A program made the position numbers and the translations under genes. A stretch of DNA of 13,790 nt. It comes from Pseudomonadota bacterium (lineage in GTDB: Bacteria; Pseudomonadota; Gammaproteobacteria; Burkholderiales; Thiobacillaceae). This document shows, one piece after another, positions 12,905-13,790 of the stretch. Each line of letters opens with the position of its first letter. The first letter of the stretch is position 1. Where the stretch lies: positions 1-13,790 of the forward strand of contig JAKACL010000047.1 of NCBI GenBank assembly GCA_021821425.1. The letters are read 5' to 3'. The notes under the pieces are model-generated. The model ran no database searches and was not told the DNA's origin. It saw only the letters and a list, made by a program, of their open reading frames with translations.

Positions 12905-13790
12905 TCAGCGCTTGACCGGCTTGGCGGCGATTTCCTCCAACCGGCGCGCCTTGATGACCTGGCCGTTGAGGGCGGCGTCCTTGGCGCTGCCGCCGTAGGC
13001 GACGACCATCAGCTGGCTGTAGTACATCACCGGGATGTCGAACTTGGTGCCGTAGCGCTTGTTGATCTGGCCCTGGTAGATCTCGACGTTGGCCTGGCAC
13101 AGCGGGCACGGGGTGACGATCATTTCGGCGCCATGGTCGTAGGCCGACTCGACGATGTCCTTGATCTGCGCCTGCGCCTTTTCCGGTTCGGAGAACGCCA
13201 GCGCGCCGCCGCAGCAGGTGACTTTCTGCTCGTATTCCGGGATCGACTCGGCGCCGACCATTTCGACCATCTTGTCGAGGTAGACCGGGTTCTCGAAGGA
13301 TTCGCCGGCGACGCCGAACGGACGGTTGGTCTGGCAGCCGACGTAGCCCGCGATCTTGACGCCTTCGAGCGGACGCACGACGTGCTTTGCCATTTCGTCG
13401 AAGCCGAGGTCCTCGATCAGCACTTCCACCATGTGGCGGATGTTGGGCATCTCATTGATCGTGAGGCCGGCTTCCTTGAGCGCTTCGCGCGTATCGGACA
13501 TCAGCGTGTCGGAATGCGTCAGGCGCTCGCGGGTCTCGCGCGCACCCAGCCAGCAGGCGGCGCAGGTGGCGACGATTTCCTGCCCCGGCAGATGCTGCTC
13601 GGACAGTGCGAAGTTGCGCGCATTGAGCACATGGCGCGGCAGTTCGCCGGCTTCGGCATAGCCGATCGAGGCGCCGCAGCAGTTCCAGTCGGGGATTTCG
13701 GTGAGCTTGACGTCGAGCGTCTTGCACATCGACTCGACCGAGGTCAGGTAGTTGGAGGCGGAAGCGCCTTTCTGCGACGAACAACCGGGG
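12905..13790 (-). CDS. HdrB-like heterodisulfide-reductase-type subunit, 5' end cut by the window
   Basis: 294 residues are visible; the frame is open through the right edge and only the first few residues appear to be missing, because the visible start PGCSSQKGASASNYLTSVES is the normal N-terminal cysteine region. Two cysteine-rich CCG domains are complete: Cys-X33-CysCys (DWNCCGAS) -X37-CAAC, and VGCQTN-X-CysCys (VTCCGG) -X34-CPLC. These ligate the unusual iron-sulfur clusters where methanogen HdrB splits a disulfide. In bacteria such proteins occur in sulfur-oxidising sHdr complexes and in other electron-transfer modules with HdrC- or flavoprotein-like partners; which of these applies depends on genes beyond the edge. 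An internal Met at 13729 is not the start, since it would discard the first cysteine. A good terminator follows the stop. Confidence 0.88.
   Translation of the reverse strand, partial: PGCSSQKGASASNYLTSVESMCKTLDVKLTEIPDWNCCGASIGYAEAGELPRHVLNARNFALSEQHLPGQEIVATCAACWLGARETRERLTHSDTLMSDTREALKEAGLTINEMPNIRHMVEVLIEDLGFDEMAKHVVRPLEGVKIAGYVGCQTNRPFGVAGESFENPVYLDKMVEMVGAESIPEYEQKVTCCGGALAFSEPEKAQAQIKDIVESAYDHGAEMIVTPCPLCQANVEIYQGQINKRYGTKFDIPVMYYSQLMVVAYGGSAKDAALNGQVIKARRLEEIAAKPVKR

Noticed and set aside
1..13790. tRNA, rRNA, CRISPR arrays, insertion sequences, prophage or defence genes
   Set aside because: Reading both strands I found no tRNA-like cloverleaf, repeat-spacer array, transposase, integrase or attachment-site pair. 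The flagellar half is an ordinary core cluster.

Overview
The window is GC-rich (roughly two thirds G+C) and looks like a chromosomal segment of a flagellated betaproteobacterium. The flagellar gene order, the protein styles, a free-standing MnmC-type oxidase and an HdrB-like protein would fit a lithotrophic lineage such as Thiobacillus or a relative. That placement is an inference from gene content; no marker gene is present.

Positions 1-8141 (minus strand) hold the rod-hook-ring operon in its classic order: flgB, flgC, flgD, flgE, flgF, flgG, flgH, flgI, flgJ, then the start of flgK, which runs off the left edge. Spacing is tight (0-56 bases) except for a 99-base flgF-flgG gap, which carries a degenerate CACGAA-type palindromic repeat, and an 88-base flgJ-flgK gap, which carries a plausible sigma-28 promoter for flgK. 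Together these genes encode the proximal and distal rod, hook cap, hook, L and P rings, the rod-cap/muramidase and the first hook-filament junction protein. Their DNA retains paralogous near-repeats.

A 171-base divergent control region (8142-8312) separates flgB from the plus-strand genes flgA (P-ring chaperone), flgM (anti-sigma-28) and flgN (FlgK/FlgL chaperone), at 8313-9910. flgM and flgN overlap. A possible sigma-28 promoter precedes flgM and an imperfect FlhDC-like box lies in the divergent region.

Positions 9918-13790 are not flagellar. They hold a stand-alone MnmC-oxidase-like tRNA-modification enzyme (minus, ending 7 bases from flgN), a 305-base gene-free region with stress-type regulatory signals, a BON-domain lipoprotein (plus), a flavin-reductase-family protein and a small conserved-looking protein of unknown function (both minus, probably co-transcribed), and a 5'-truncated HdrB-like protein with two complete cysteine-rich CCG motifs, followed by a good intrinsic terminator.

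I found no convincing undescribed multi-gene system. The most interesting leftovers are the palindromic repeat inside the flagellar operon, the GTCCTAC inverted repeat upstream of the BON lipoprotein, the unknown small protein next to hdrB, and the single-domain MnmC.
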